Positions 22,906 through 35,165 of a stretch of 64,000 nucleotides of DNA are shown piece after piece. The stretch is from Nageia nagi (lineage: Eukaryota; Pinophyta). The translations under genes were made by a program, and so were the position numbers. The stretch covers positions 137,888,001 through 137,952,000 of the forward strand of contig JBITNC010000001.1 of assembly GCA_050084985.1 (NCBI GenBank). Direction: 5' to 3'. Numbering within the stretch: the stretch's first letter is position 1; every line of letters begins with the position of its first letter. The notes beneath the pieces are model-generated. The model was not told the DNA's origin and did not search any database. It saw only the letters and a list, made by a program, of their open reading frames with translations.

Positions 22906-24050
22906 CATTGGTTGTAGTAATTTTGAACATTAAATAGACGATTACTTATGCCTAGGTTTGACATTTTTGTGGTAAAAACTCCCTTGAGAGTCACCAAATA
23001 TATATAGACCAAAATTCATTTGTTAATGGCTCAATTATTTATTTTGTGTGTTCAAAGTATGAGAAGATTTTATTTTGTACTATATAAACCTTTTTTAGGG
23101 CTTATCTAAGGCCAAATAATAAGTAAAAGAGCATTCTTGGGCAATGAAATTAGCAAATAAATCATTAAAAGCACCCAGGAGGAGAAGAGCTTCAAATACA
23201 CTAAGCGTCAAGATGCTAGGAGTAATGACATCAACATCAGATAAAGGAGGTCCTAGGAAGTGAAATAACAAAGAGACTCAAGGTATTCATAAGTGATGTC
23301 AACCAAGCCAAGTGAGAAGAATTTAAACTAAGTGTAAGGGGAACAAGAAAGATGACATCAATATAAAGGCTAGAAATCAATGAAGTTTTAGACTTAGAAT
23401 GCAAAGGTAGGAAGCATGCAAAAGCCCAAAAGATTGATCAACAAAATTGATGATGTTAGCAAAAATCAAGCAAGTAATATTTAAACTAAGCCTCTAAGGG
23501 CCAAATAAAGTGACATCAACAATACTAACCCTAGATACTGGTAAGAGGAATAAGCATAGTGAGCATAGCATGTTAAAGCGTAGAGAGCCAGTAAGATAAA
23601 GTGATGATATCAGCAATATCATAACAACTAGTTTTTATATTGATTTCATACCAAAAGGATATATGACATTAGAAACATAGAGTTGAACACTTAAAAGGAG
23701 TTTGGAGCTCAATTCTAAAGATAAATAAGGCATGCACTAGCCTAATTGGTCAATGAACCAAAGTGTTGACCTTGATAAGGCCTAAATGGCCAATTTAGTA
23801 CGAATCCCATGAGAACAAAGGAATAATTATAGAGGTTTGGAACTTAAGTTCTAGAAAGAGGTAGAAGGATATAGTTTTTCCAATGTTGGACATGCAAAGT
23901 TTGAAATTCTAGTAAACTCACTCGAAGAAGTCTCCAAGATGGGTCCAAATGCAAAAGTAGTTGCAATGATGATAATCATTAAGAGGCTTGTTCAAAGAGC
24001 TTAGCAGTTATAGAGTACCTCTAGATAAAGAAAATCATTCATGTCGCATG
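22906..24050 (+). other. 3' untranslated region of the second gypsy element
   Basis: No coding frame seen. Variants of GTGACATCAACAAT recur around 23222, 23293, 23350, 23510 and 23600, suggesting an old, irregular tandem structure. It leads into a polypurine tract at 24051. Confidence 0.4.
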
Positions 24051-24295
24051 AAGGGGGTATTGCAGTATCCCAAAGATTCCTCTAAGTTTAGTTTATTCTT
24101 CCTTAAATGTAATTGGTTTATGTCCACTTGTAGTAGTTAAGTATGAGTTTTTATTTCAATATATTTGATGTATTTATGCCTATAAATGAATGGATTTTTA
24201 TCTAATCAAGTTTGAACATTTAAGTGTTTTACCTTTGTAATATTTCTAATACTATATTCTTGATACAAGTATGGTATGTTTGATATTCTATCAGT
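24051..24295 (+). repeat. Polypurine tract and putative 3' LTR start of the second gypsy element
   Basis: AAGGGGG (24051-24057) is followed by TATTGCAGTATCCCAAAG, compatible with an LTR whose TG became TA. A TATA-like CTATAAATGAATGG lies near 24180 and a CA-ending ATTCTATCAGTCA near 24283-24295. Without a second copy in the window the boundary is only a guess. Confidence 0.35.
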
Positions 24296-25144
24296 CATTT
24301 ATCTATTTTTGTGTTTAAATTTTTGTGTATGCCTAAGTATATGCTTCATGGCTTCATGGATAAGTATTGAATTAGTGTATGTTAGTGGTGTATTTGGTTA
24401 GGATTACTAGTTAAGGTAACATGTTTAGTGGATATTAATTTGCATGTCCTTCTAGTTGTTTGACTTTAGGAAGCCTATGTTGGTCAAGGATATACATTTT
24501 ATTCATCTTCTTGCACTCTTACCTTTCATTTTTTTTTGCACCCTACCCTTTTAGAAAGTAGTGTAGTATATCCCCCCTTATAGGAATTTAGGCTAATAGA
24601 TAATTTACCAACCTTCATGCTAGAGGATAAACATTGAAAAGTAGTTCAACCATAGTAGCTCATTTGGTTGTGATTCATGGGCATATGAATATTTCACGAT
24701 ATCCATTAATAGTGACATGGATTTATACTCCATGAAACCTCATCATCTTCCTCCTCCCACTTTGGAAGGCCAAAATAAGAATCCCATGTGATGTCTTCCT
24801 TGTCTAGTTGGTCAATACAACAATGCCACTACTATGCACCATGAGGAACACTAATCTAGCAATTAATTTTCCATAGAAACAAATGTGTATCCTTTAGAGT
24901 CACAAAAAATGACAATAAATGGGATAGATATGTTGATATGCCCATACTTTTAGTAATAATGAATGGGCTATGATCTTCCCCCCTTATGCACAGATATAAA
25001 TATGTGGAGATATCAGTACAACTATGTAAAAATACATGGAGTCCATGCATATTGCTCCCCACAAAGACATATGCCATGGACTATGAGAATGAATCCGATA
25101 TGGAAATACTCATGGTTCTTATCACTATAAAGGATAGTATCTAT
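24296..25144. other. No gene or clear repeat seen
   Basis: AT-rich sequence without a traceable coding frame on either strand. Part may be LTR of the preceding element, or the flank of the minus-strand LTR that follows. Confidence 0.35.
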
Positions 25145-25849
25145 TGTAACCAAAATAATAATTATTAGGGTTATTTACAAAATAATAAAATTCTCTAAAT
25201 AACTATCAAAGGTATAAAATCAATGACATGAAAGATGACAATAACCACATTGATCTTAACCTATCAAAACCTAATTTATGGAAGATACAAACCTATACTT
25301 TACCTATGATGATGAAAAAAGGTGATATTTGATTGACAGAGGATGAATGATGAGCTTACCTAAAACATGGAGCCACCAATCTGACCTTAACTTAGTGATA
25401 GCATCAAAAACCTAGCAACAATGCCAAAAACCCAATGGCAATGCCTAGTTACCATTTTAGAATGCCTTTCCCTTTTGCTTGATATTATCATCTCACCTTT
25501 GGTGTGTCAAATCTCAATTGTAAAGGGATGAAGGATTGTAGGAATGGAGAGCTTAGAGTATAACAAAATCTAGAGATGATTAATACAAGTATATTGTGAC
25601 CTATCAAATATTTAGGATTATATCATGTCATGTCATATATTTCATCATACACAACCCTTCCACCTTTATAGGTAACAAATCTAATGCTAAGGCTCCTCCT
25701 TAGGCTTATTGTGATGTTGAGCCAACCTATTACCACAAAACATAAAGGTAGACGAGAGTCCACATCGAAAAAAATATTTATTTAATAAATTATTTTAAAT
25801 ACCTAAAGGGTATTTTAATTAAATTAAAATTATTTTTTAGGTGTTAATA
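25145..25849 (-). repeat. Tat-type LTR, minus strand
   Basis: Read on the minus strand it starts TATTAACACCTAAAAAAT, preceded by AAAGTGAGGCATC, which resembles the polypurine tract before the LTR at 17513. It ends near GGTTACA at 25145. It is homologous over most of its length to 9239-9994, in inverted orientation. Position and orientation make it a candidate 3' LTR of the minus-strand Tat element whose gag lies at 46435-48245, with pol lost. Confidence 0.65.
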
Positions 25850-27601
25850 GATGCCTCACTTTGAATATGGTTTTATGCTTTTGGGACAAAATATAATCAA
25901 ATCATAAATTCATAGTATAACAAGAAAAGTTAGAAAGTATTCCCTAAAATGTTGTGTCATAACGGTAGCTTTGGATGCCCTAGATTTTGCTTATATTATG
26001 CCTCCTCTTTGATTGGGTTGTGACATGATGAATCTCTCATCATAGTAGCAATCCATGGCAAAGAAAAAAGGTACCTAAAAAGAGCTTAAATAAGAAACAT
26101 TTTACATAATATATCTCAAATATAAATATTAAATGATATGAAGAGCATGATAAGAGAGAAAACCTATCCTTGGTGACTTACCCACCAAGATGTCGATGAA
26201 GATGATAAATAATTTAGATGGATCAACTTGGTTTCCCAAGCCACCATGTTGCCATGGAGTTTTGATATGGATGGCCCTTCCTTACAAAGGTGCCAAATGA
26301 TAAGATTGACCCTTCCTTACAAAGGTGTTAAATAATAAGAGTAATGATATGAGAAATAATATAATATGAAAAGCATTTTGAACATATGACAAGATTTGAT
26401 ATGATAAACATTATTTAATATATAATAGCACTCACTCAAAATCAAGAAATGATAAGAAATGTATGATAAGCAATATGATATATTAAACATGTTAATGATA
26501 TGTATGATAAGCATGATAAATAATGCATAATAAGTATAATACGATAAGCATGATATGAAAAAGATAACATCAATGATACAAAAATACAATTTACAAAATT
26601 TGAATGATTTTCACTTGAATAACGTAATGGTATCACTCAGAACCTAACAACATCATTGGCATTCACTACTTAATTTCCTGTAATTTTAGTTAAGGAAAGC
26701 ATAAAAAGCAACAATAATGTGAAAACGTATCTTTTAAAACATTTTTTAAGATAACAAATATATCCTTAGCACACACTTCTTACTTGTATTCATTTGCCAA
26801 AATTAACTTCAAAACATGAAAAACATCACAAGATATGTAAATCATTTAACAACAATCATTATAAGGTATGTTAATCAATAATGATAAGGAATGTCAATCA
26901 TTTAAACAATAAAAGTAATGTCGAGTAAAGAAACTCAATTGCAAAAAATGAATGCTCTTTTTCATATTTTATTGATTATAAAAGATAAAAAGTTAATGAA
27001 AAATGACTTTAAGAAAGGAATGAATTACCTTTTTCATATACAAACCATGATAGGTAAGAAAATTTTATGAAAAATGCATGATTTTTATCCTTTTAATGCA
27101 GTGGCGTCACTTGGCATACAACGGTGTCACTAGGTTGATGCTTGATTTTCCTAAAAAATTAGTTGAAAGAAATGTAAAAATGCATACATATACAAAAATG
27201 ATTAAAAATAGAACCTTTTTATATGCATGACATTGAAAATGACATGTATATCTCTCATAAAAAAACTTGTTAGCTCATCAGATCATAGATTATTGCATAA
27301 CTATAAATCTATAAGGATCATCAAAATTAGTAAAACATAAGGATCAACATGAAGAATAAACTAGAAGGATCATCATAAAATAGAATCATCATAGTACTTA
27401 TTTCCCCAAGTACCGAAGGGTAGAGAATAAACTAAAAGAATCATCAAGTACTTATTACCCCAAGTACCTAAGGGAAGGATAATCAAATGAATTACAAAGA
27501 TCAAGTTGGAGAATAATACCTGAACTTACCTTTGAATTAGGAGACCTTTTGCTTCCAAGAATTGGAGAAGAGCATCAATATTCTTGAATGCAAGAATAAC
27601 A
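25850..27601. other. AT-rich non-coding DNA with short irregular repeats
   Basis: No coding frame. A duplicated CCCTTCCTTACAAAGGTG lies at 26274 and 26310. A degenerate ATGATAAGCATGATA-type array occupies about 26330-26580. AGTACTTATT(T/A)CCCCAAGTACC is duplicated near 27390 and 27447. It could be the 3' untranslated region of the minus-strand Tat element. It ends in TAACA (27597-27601) directly before the copia LTR. Confidence 0.45.
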
Positions 27602-28097
27602 TGTTGGAATGTATAATGCATTATTGTAAAGGTTTTGTAATAATCTTCTATGTAAGTTCACTAATACTTAAGGGTATCATTTGATACCTTAAGTATTTAA
27701 GTGAATATGATAATGTAACTTGTCCTACACTCCATGTCATGAGCATGCCCCTTAGGTAAAATGATGTGCATGTCATGCTTTTGTACATTAGATAAAAGGG
27801 TGATCCAAAGAAGGATTTTGGCCTATAAATAGAAGGCTCTCTCTTTGTGATCATACACCAATGGTGGAGTAAAGTTATGCTATAGGTTAGTGCTTAGGAG
27901 TTGAGATTAAGAGGATTGTAAGAGAGTTGTATTTATGATTGAAGATATAGTTAGTGGATGTACTCCTAGTTGGAGGAACCACTTACATCTTGTGTTATCT
28001 TTGTGAGATTACTTTTTGAGTTTGTTAGATGTGTATTGTAAGCTTTCATATGATCTTGGAAGTTTAAAGTTGTTCATGTTATAGTTCAATTCTCTCA
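27602..28097 (+). repeat. Copia LTR, copy 2
   Basis: TGTTGGAATG to AATTCTCTCA, colinear with 45936-46434 with few differences by eye. It is flanked on both sides by TAACA (27597-27601 and 28098-28102), as for a solo LTR or a left LTR with its target duplication. What follows is not a primer-binding site but antisense Tat gag, the same sequence that follows copy 3. It contains a near-perfect hairpin at 27663-27697. Confidence 0.85.
27822..27836 (+). promoter_or_regulatory. TATA box of the copia LTR
   Basis: CCTATAAATAGAAGG, conserved at the same place in copy 3 (about 46159) and copy 1 (about 1376). It fits the core promoter of the U3 region; nothing in the sequence shows whether it is used. 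Confidence 0.6.
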
Positions 28098-28489
28098 TAA
28101 CATGTTTACCTTTCTACATACAATATAAACCTATCACATAAATCTTTGCAAAATTATCTTTATTTCTTACACAATTTTCCCTTTTCTTGTTATTTTTCAT
28201 TCTTCTTTTTATTTTCTTGTTGCACTTCAACTTCTTAGGATACTTATAAAATTTTGCAGTTGATTTTGATGATATTGATTCACTTTTTGCACTTAGCTTC
28301 ATATATCTAACCTCTTGATTTTTTTTGTTTCAATATTTTCTTCACTAACAAAGCAACATCACTGGGGTTCCTCCTCTTTCAAGCAGCATTGCTCAATTTC
28401 TTTTGAATAGTACATACTCCCAAACTTCATAAATTCATCTCAAATTATATATCATCAAAATTAGTTAGCCATAGGCTTGTATCAATTTT
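28098..28489 (-). pseudogene. Duplicated fragment of antisense Tat gag
   Basis: It is colinear with 46435-46824 on the same strand with slightly lower identity than the adjoining LTRs by eye. Read on minus it encodes a Lys-rich part of the Tat gag region (LKCNKKIKRRMKNNK). The similarity stops abruptly at 28489, whereas at 46824 the gag continues. So LTR copy 2 plus this fragment is a truncated duplicate of LTR copy 3 plus its right flank. Confidence 0.75.
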
Positions 28490-29552
28490 AATTCAAATGC
28501 ATTCTTAGTACTTAAGGCATGTTTTTTTAGAAACTTATTTGTTAAGTTAATAGTGCATGCTTAAGGACTTAATTTTTTAAGTTAATGCTTAGAACTTAAT
28601 TTTTTTAAGATGCATTCTTATGAATTAAAAATGCATGTTGAGCATTTATCCTTTATGCAAAGTTAACTTATGCAAATTTTGAAATTAATGCATGCTTATG
28701 CTTAAGTATTTATCATTTTTTTGCAAAGTTAACTTATGCAAATTTATGGACCTATGTAAAGATGTCCTCTAAGGGTTAGTAAACAAAACCCATTAGACTC
28801 TTAAGGTTCCATGTTATGAATGGATGATATTTAATTTATGCACTCTACTTCATGTTTAGCACTTTTGCTTTATTTACTTATGCAAAAAATGCAAACATTG
28901 AAATGAGCAACCCCCTAAAATGAACACATTTGCATGTACATTCTGCAACATGATTTGTTTGGAGAGCCATGAAGTGAGGATAGGCAAACTAGAGCCTTTA
29001 AGTTTGACAATCCAAATGGTGAAAAGTTTGTACTTTTAAATTGCCTCTAAATCCTTTATTGGTCTAGACATAACTCCAATAGGTGGAAAGGCATATGTGT
29101 AGTGATACCACATGTTCTCATGTCCATTTAGGGATTATCCTAATAACCTAAAAGGAAAAATTAAAACTTAATCAAGATTAATAATTTGGTCGATCCAATA
29201 AATGTCATAACCTTGAAAAATAGTAGGTACTTCTCGTGAAAGTATAAAACTGACCAAGGTGAACTGGTTGAGGATTGGTAGTACTTGGGCTTCTCTTGTG
29301 TTGGCATCTAGGTGAATGAGTAATTTTAGACAAGAAAATAAGCCTCAACAATGTCACTCTACATCTATAATTCTTGAGATGAGAAATGTATTTGGATACA
29401 TAGATTATAATTTGAGTTATGAAATATTTGCGCTTGTGAATCAAATCAAGCATGTCTCTAGTGTTAAAATTAACATGTATTATTTACTTAGTTAAAACTT
29501 AAATATTATTTATTGAACCATATGCTTATTATTTCACATTTTTATGTAGCAA
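28490..29552. other. Non-coding DNA 5' of copia gag, with short direct repeats
   Basis: GCAAAGTTAACTTATGCAAATTT occurs twice (about 28668 and 28722), and CTTAATTTTTTAAG-type repeats lie at 28565-28615. No coding frame and no convincing primer-binding site. It should be the leader of the copia element, but no joined LTR is seen. Confidence 0.4.
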
Positions 29553-30456
29553 ATGGGAGACCCCCTTTTACCCAAACACATTCTTGATGGTTCCAACTTT
29601 GGGATTTGAAAACCATAGATGAGAGCTGAATTATAGGTAAGGAAGCTTTGGTAAATAGTGAATGAGAATATTGTTGCTCCTCTAGATAAGAAGGCACTTG
29701 AGGCTTACAACATAAAGAATCAATTAGTAACCTTCATGATCTTCCATGTAGTTTCAAATGATGTGCTTCTGATGATTTCCTCTTCAACCTTGACAAAAGA
29801 ATCTTGGAATAAGCTTAACTAAATATACCTTGGTTCAAATATTTTTAAAATATGTACCATTATCCAAAAGTTACCTCAATATCATCAATGAGAAAATGAA
29901 AATGTTGCCATCTACTTGAACAAAATCATTAATCTAAAGACCCAACTTGTTGCTTGTGGGTGCAATTGGATCAATGATGAGTTCATGATCTTCATCATTT
30001 TTCAAAGACTTTCTTCAAAGTTTGGAAACTTTGTAATAGTTATAGAAACAAAACTTGATGATGAAGAAGAAGTCTTCTCTTTTGAGAATCTTTCTAGGCA
30101 CTTTTTGAAGCATGAGAAAACTGTTAACAATAAGGTGTTGATTTATTCTTCTAAGGATAATAACATTGCTCTTAGAGTAACCAAAACTCCTTTCAAGAAG
30201 AAGTTTAATTATTAAAAAAAATCTTATCATTATTCCACCAAAATATTTGAGAAAAGAAGCAATGGCTATAATAGCATCTAGAACAATGGCAACAACAACC
30301 ACCTCAAGCAAAGAGATAGAAAAAGCAAAGCAAATAGTTCATATCCTAAAAAAAATTTTGATGGTAATTGTAACTATTATGGCATCTAAGCTCACAAAGA
30401 ATTTGATTGCTACAAAAAGAAAAAAGAAGAAAAGAATAAAGGTAATAGAACTATAA
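29553..30456 (+). pseudogene. Ty1/copia gag, decayed
   Basis: It begins at ATG 29553 (MGDPLLPKHILDGSNFGIWK-like, with the Trp codon now a stop). A central UBN2-type region contains YLNKIINLKTQLVACG and a FQRLSSKFGNFV block (29908-30030). A decayed CCHC knuckle sits near 30367-30410, where the second Cys is Tyr and a stop lies inside it. The protein would form the cytoplasmic particle and bind element RNA. Stops at TAA and TGA break the frame throughout. Confidence 0.8.
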
Positions 30457-30499
30457 AGAAAGGAAGAATATTCAAGATGGTTTTGTTGTGGCACTCTAC

Positions 30500-31810
30500 T
30501 CCTCATCTTGCTCTTTTTTATTTGATTGGATTGTTGATTCTAGTTGTACTAATCATCTATGCTTTGAAAAGCAAAAGTTTGAGAATTTCCACAAGTATTG
30601 AAAAGATGCAATTGTGGTAGGTGATAACTCTACCCTTTAAGTCCAAGGAATTGGGAGTGTGTTGATTCATGGAAGGGTTCTTAAAAATGTTCTCTATGTT
30701 CCTAAGTTAAGGATGAACCTTCTCTCTATAATTCAAGTTGATAGGAAAGGGTACTCTTTTGAGTTTGACTCACAATCCTGGTGCATTAAAAAAGGACTTG
30801 CCACTTTGGTTAAAGGATATATGAAAGATAACCTCTACATTATGGATCAAGTTCTATCAAAGATATGTCTTACTTCTAGTGTGTGTTCTAGAGGTAATAT
30901 TTGGCACCATCATTTAGGACATCTTAACCATAAGAGTATTCAATTCATGAAAGATCAAGAATTTGTGGAAGGTTTACCTTCAATTTCTCCTTCGATTGGT
31001 CTATGCAAGAAATGCATTCTTGGTAAGATACATAGATAAAAGTTTTAAAAAGATAAGGCAACTAAAGCATCTCAATCTATTCAACTTGTGCATTCAAATT
31101 TGATGGGTCCATTTCAGACTAAGTCACTTGGAGGAGCATATTACATCTTGACCTTTATTGATGACTTTAATAGAATGACTTTTGGGTATCTACTTGAGCA
31201 CAAGGATCCAACCTTTGAAAGTTTTAAAATTTTTAATGCCTTTGTTAAGAATCAAACTAACCTTGAAATCAAGATGTTGAGATCAGATAATGGAAAATAA
31301 TACAATAGTAATAAGCTCAATGATTATTGTGCTAAGTATGGAATCAAAAGGTAGTTTATGATTCCTTATACTCCTCAGCAGAATGGTGTTGCCCAAAGGA
31401 AAAATAGAACAATTATGGAAATGACTAGATGTATGTTGGGTAATCTTTCTAATTTTTTGTGGGGTGAAGCTGTGAGCACTACTATTTACACCTTTAATAG
31501 GTGTTACACATAAGCCATTCAAAGTAAAACTCTTTTTGAAGCATGGTCAAGAAGAAAACCTAACATTTCTCATCTTAAAGTGTTTGGTTGTGAAGTATTC
31601 TCCTACATTATTTTTGAGAAAAAGAATAAGTTATATAAAAGGGTTGAAAATGCATCTTTGTGGGTTATGATAGTCAACATAGAGGGTACAAGCTCTACTC
31701 TCCATATTATAAAGTAGTGTTCATTTCAAAAGATGTAAAGCTTAATGAACTTTCTAAAGAATCTACTTTTAAAGAGGATGTTGATGATATAGAGGTTTAT
31801 TCAATTGCAC
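30500..31810 (+). pseudogene. Ty1/copia protease and integrase, decayed
   Basis: Protease: WIVDSSCTNHLC (about 30530-30565), where copia proteases have DSG, so the Gly is replaced by Ser. The LKNVLYVPKLRMNLLS block follows (30677-30724). The integrase zinc finger is complete: HHHLGHLNHKS (30907-30940) and LCKKCILGK (31000-31026). The core has lost two of three catalytic acids: HSNLMGP (31090-31110) has Asn for Asp and NGVAQRKNR (31384-31410) has Gln for Glu, while LRSDNGK (31279-31299) keeps its Asp. A stop follows that Asp block. The end reads VFGCEVFSYI (31580-31610) and then decays. Confidence 0.85.
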
Positions 31811-31859
31811 CTAGCTGATTAGATATTGATGTAGACAAGTCACTTCAAGAACAAAATTC

Positions 31860-33400
31860 TCTAACACAAAGGGTAATAAGGAGCATGACCTTGAACAAAC
31901 CCTTATCTGCCAAGATTAATAGCAAGCATGAGCCCTCAACCTTCAAAGAAGCTTTAAACTATGAGTGCTGGATGGAAGCTATAAAAGTGGAGTATGAGGT
32001 GCTTATGAAAAATAAAACTTAGGACTTGGTTTCTTATTTAAATGTGAAGAATGTGATTAGAAATAAGTGGATCTATAAGATCAAATTCAATTCAGTTGGA
32101 GATATTGAGAAATACAAAGCAAACTTAGTAGCTAAAGGTTTTGCTCAAAAATACGATGTAGATTATGAGGAAACCTTTGCTCCTGTGGTAAAGATGCCTA
32201 CTATAAGAATTATCCTTACTCTTTCTGTAGAGAAAGGATGGAAAGTTTTTCAACTTGATGTCAAGAGTGCATTTCTCAATGGTGACTTATATGTGAAGAT
32301 CTTCATGAATCAACCATAAAGGTTCATTATGGAAGGTAAAGAATCCTTTGTGTGCAAGCTAAAGAAGTCTTTTTATAGACTTAAGTAAGCACCTAAAGCT
32401 TGGTACAGGAAGATTTCAAGGTAATTTATAGACATTGGTTTCTCCAAGTGTTCTTCTAACTCTGATCTATATGTGTTCAATCAGGGAATATACATTGTCT
32501 TGAATCTCCTTTATGTTGATGATCTTTTGATAAATAGAAATAATGATGAAATTATTCAAGAGTGCATATCTAAACTTAAGGTAATATTTGAAATGATTGA
32601 TCTTGGTCTCTTGCACTACTATCTGAAAATGCAAGTGTATCAAACAAAGATTGTACTTACCTTAATCAATCTAAGTATATATTATACATCTTGTAGAAGT
32701 TTGGAATGGATAAGTGTAGATATGTTGTGATCCTAGTCTCTCCTAGAATCACTATTTCTCTGATCTCCAACTCTTAGTTAGCTGATGCTATAGCTTATAG
32801 GTAATTAATTGGTATTCTTTTGTATTTGACTATATCCAAGCCAAATATTCCCTTTGCAGTGAATTTGATGGCACATGTCACGCAAAAACCATATGTTGAG
32901 CACCTCAATGTTATTAAAAAAATCCTAAGATATGTTGCAAGGACCTTCATCTTGCTCTCAAGTATTCTAAGTTGTCTCATTTATTCTCTTTGAATTCTCA
33001 AATTTTGAATATTGGGGAGATAAAGATGATAGGTAATCAACCTCTGCATGTGTTTAGCATTAGTTTAGGTGTTATCTCTTGGGCTTCCAAGAAGCAACCT
33101 ACTATTTCTCTTTCCACCATAGAAGCTAAATACTATACCATTCTGTTGCAACCTAAGAAGACATTTGGATAAGGCATCTTTTAAAAGAAATTGGGTATGA
33201 GTAAGATGGCTCCTCTTTGATTTCTTCAGATAATCAATAGGTGATTTCTTTAGCTAAGAATTCTATGTTCCATTAAAGAACAAAACATGTGAAAATCCAT
33301 ACCCATTTTATCAAGAAGAAGCTTCTTGATGGCATTATACACTTGTAGTATTATCCATCCACCTTAAACTCCACTTATTTGTTTATCAATCCCCTCTTGA
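31860..33400 (+). pseudogene. Ty1/copia reverse transcriptase and RNase H, decayed
   Basis: RT starts around MEAIKVEYEVL (31975-32005) and continues with NKWIYKIKFNSVGDIEKYKA (32059-32120), YEETFAPVVK and LDVKSAFLNGDLY (32250-32290), which contains the first catalytic Asp. The YVDDLLI box is intact at 32512-32535. RNase H has WASKKQPTISLSTIEAKYY (33081-33135), then WLRHLL-like and DIFTKPL-like remnants to about 33400. Stops at Q-to-TAA positions (for example 32318 and 32386) and frame changes inactivate it. It is the paralogue of the remnant at 1-436. Confidence 0.9.
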
Positions 33401-34046
33401 AAGCTTAGTTATATCATCTTACGTATGCTATTGGCTGGTGCAATTGCCTTCAAGGGGGAGTGAAGTTTGAATTTTTATGTTGAATTCATATTTGTGATGA
33501 CAACTTCACCCTTAAAAGGATTTTGTGCTATATGGTATTGATTTTATTGTACACTTTCATGATAAGTTCACTCTACATGAAGAACTTATTGTATAAAATC
33601 TTAAAAGCAAAAAGATTGGCCAATATAGCATTGTTAGTTATCCATGTGTGAAGAACTCTTATGTGTCTTTTAGCACTATTCAGTTATCCATATGTGAGGA
33701 AATAATATGTGCATGCTCTATTTTGTAATGATAATCAACACATGTTTTATATACAGTAGGTGACTATGAGTTTTTGGCATGGCATCTTTGTGATGACTTA
33801 TAGTGCACCATTTATAAGTTTATGATGGCATTGTTTGATACATCTATCCTTGTTGATATAATCATATTGCATGTAACTAATCTTGTTATCTAAGGTATTT
33901 TTTGACTTGCAAGTTCTCTTAAGATTGGAGGTTACTTAATTCAAGTATGCAAGCTCATGGAGACTCATTTTGACTTCTAGTTGGATGACTACTTCAAGTA
34001 CATTGAAATAGGTTGTGGTTAATGATTGTATTTTGCAAAGTAGAGA
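33401..34046 (+). other. Copia 3' untranslated region, left part, with first polypurine tract
   Basis: CAAGGGGGAG at 33451-33460 directly follows the end of RNase H. A non-coding stretch follows that is homologous to 500-1040. It is interrupted at 34046/34047 by gypsy A and resumes at 45792. Confidence 0.75.
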
Positions 34047-34051
34047 GTCTC

Positions 34052-34450
34052 TATTAGGATCTCACATCCTAACATTTTAGTGTTAGTATTAGTATTTTAT
34101 TTAATTATCAACCTATATTGTAAACCATAATATTATGATTGTAATGGTAAAGCCTAATTTTGCATTACTATTAGGGTTAGGGTTATTTTATTATAAATAG
34201 ATAAAGTATGTGGAGTAATGTATTTTGAACATTACTTTTCACTTTTGGGAGCTGTAAGGAGGTAACCCCCTCAAAGCAGCCTCTTATTTTGTTACTATTC
34301 AGTAAAATCCTATCCTTATCTGCTATTTTGTGTTCTATTTATCAGCACATGCTTTGTTATTTTCATAGATAATTATTATTTTTCTATTACAAATCAATAT
34401 TCATTTCATTTTTGCAATATTTCCCTTTTTATATTTGTAACATCATAACA
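34052..34450 (+). repeat. Gypsy A 5' LTR
   Basis: It starts TATTAGGAT (TG changed to TA) and ends CATCATAACA. It is colinear with 45387-45786 with roughly one difference in ten by eye, so the insertion is old. A TATA-like TTATAAATAG lies at 34191-34200. The LTR opens with a hairpin formed by TTAGGAT and ATCCTAA around CTCAC. Confidence 0.9.
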
Positions 34451-34452
34451 TC

Positions 34453-34464
34453 TAGTATCAGAGC
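34453..34464 (+). promoter_or_regulatory. Gypsy A primer-binding site (initiator Met tRNA)
   Basis: TAGTATCAGAGC, two bases after the 5' LTR. It differs by one G-to-A change from TGGTATCAGAGC, the common plant initiator-Met-tRNA primer-binding site. Confidence 0.85.
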
Positions 34465-35165
34465 TCTTTCCACAGCCATTCTATTGCAAGAAAATTAAAA
34501 AAAAATCTTAAAGGTCTAAGCTAGAAACCCTATACTAGGGGTTTTAAAATATCCAAGAGGATATATCATTTTTGGCTAAGCACACTATCCCATAAAGTTG
34601 TATGTGGAGTGAGGTGCAAAAAAATCTACTCCAATACCTAGGCCCTAGATAAAACCCTACATAAAATTGGACTCCACGTACTGAAAGGTATATCGGAGAC
34701 TATCTAGGCTATAAACTAAAACTAGGTAAGAAGTTGTGTTGATTATCTATAAATTGTACTGCACCAACAAGTACCGTTGGAAAGTTACTTGTCATAGAAG
34801 CCATCTTCGTAGCCTATTTCATTGCAAAAGTTAAATAGAAGGGGTGTTTAGACAAAGCCTACAAAGCAGATAATCCTTACCCTAGAATCATTCCTTCACA
34901 TAAAAAACCTTGATTTGGGAAGTAGAATATATGAGATGCAATTTTAGCATTTTTTAACAAAAGCAAATAGACCCACAGATGTAAAAAAAAGAGTTTGAGA
35001 GTCCAAAAATCATCATCGAGAGACCTAGCCCATTATGATCATCTTTTCAAGCTGATCATTTTGATATATTACACCCATATACTTTTTTGGGCACTTCTAA
35101 AAATAGCAATTTTTAAAAATAGCAGTTTTTAGAAATATCAGCTTTAGAAATAGCAATTTCTAGAA

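Noticed and set aside
26317-26636. Minus-strand Tyr/Ile/Ser-rich frames as membrane proteins
   Set aside because: Composition follows directly from the ATGATAAGCATGATA-type repeat array.
28098-28489. Captured gag as part of a longer (about 890-bp) copia LTR
   Set aside because: At the other end the same fragment continues without break into the rest of the Tat gag, so it is flank, not LTR.
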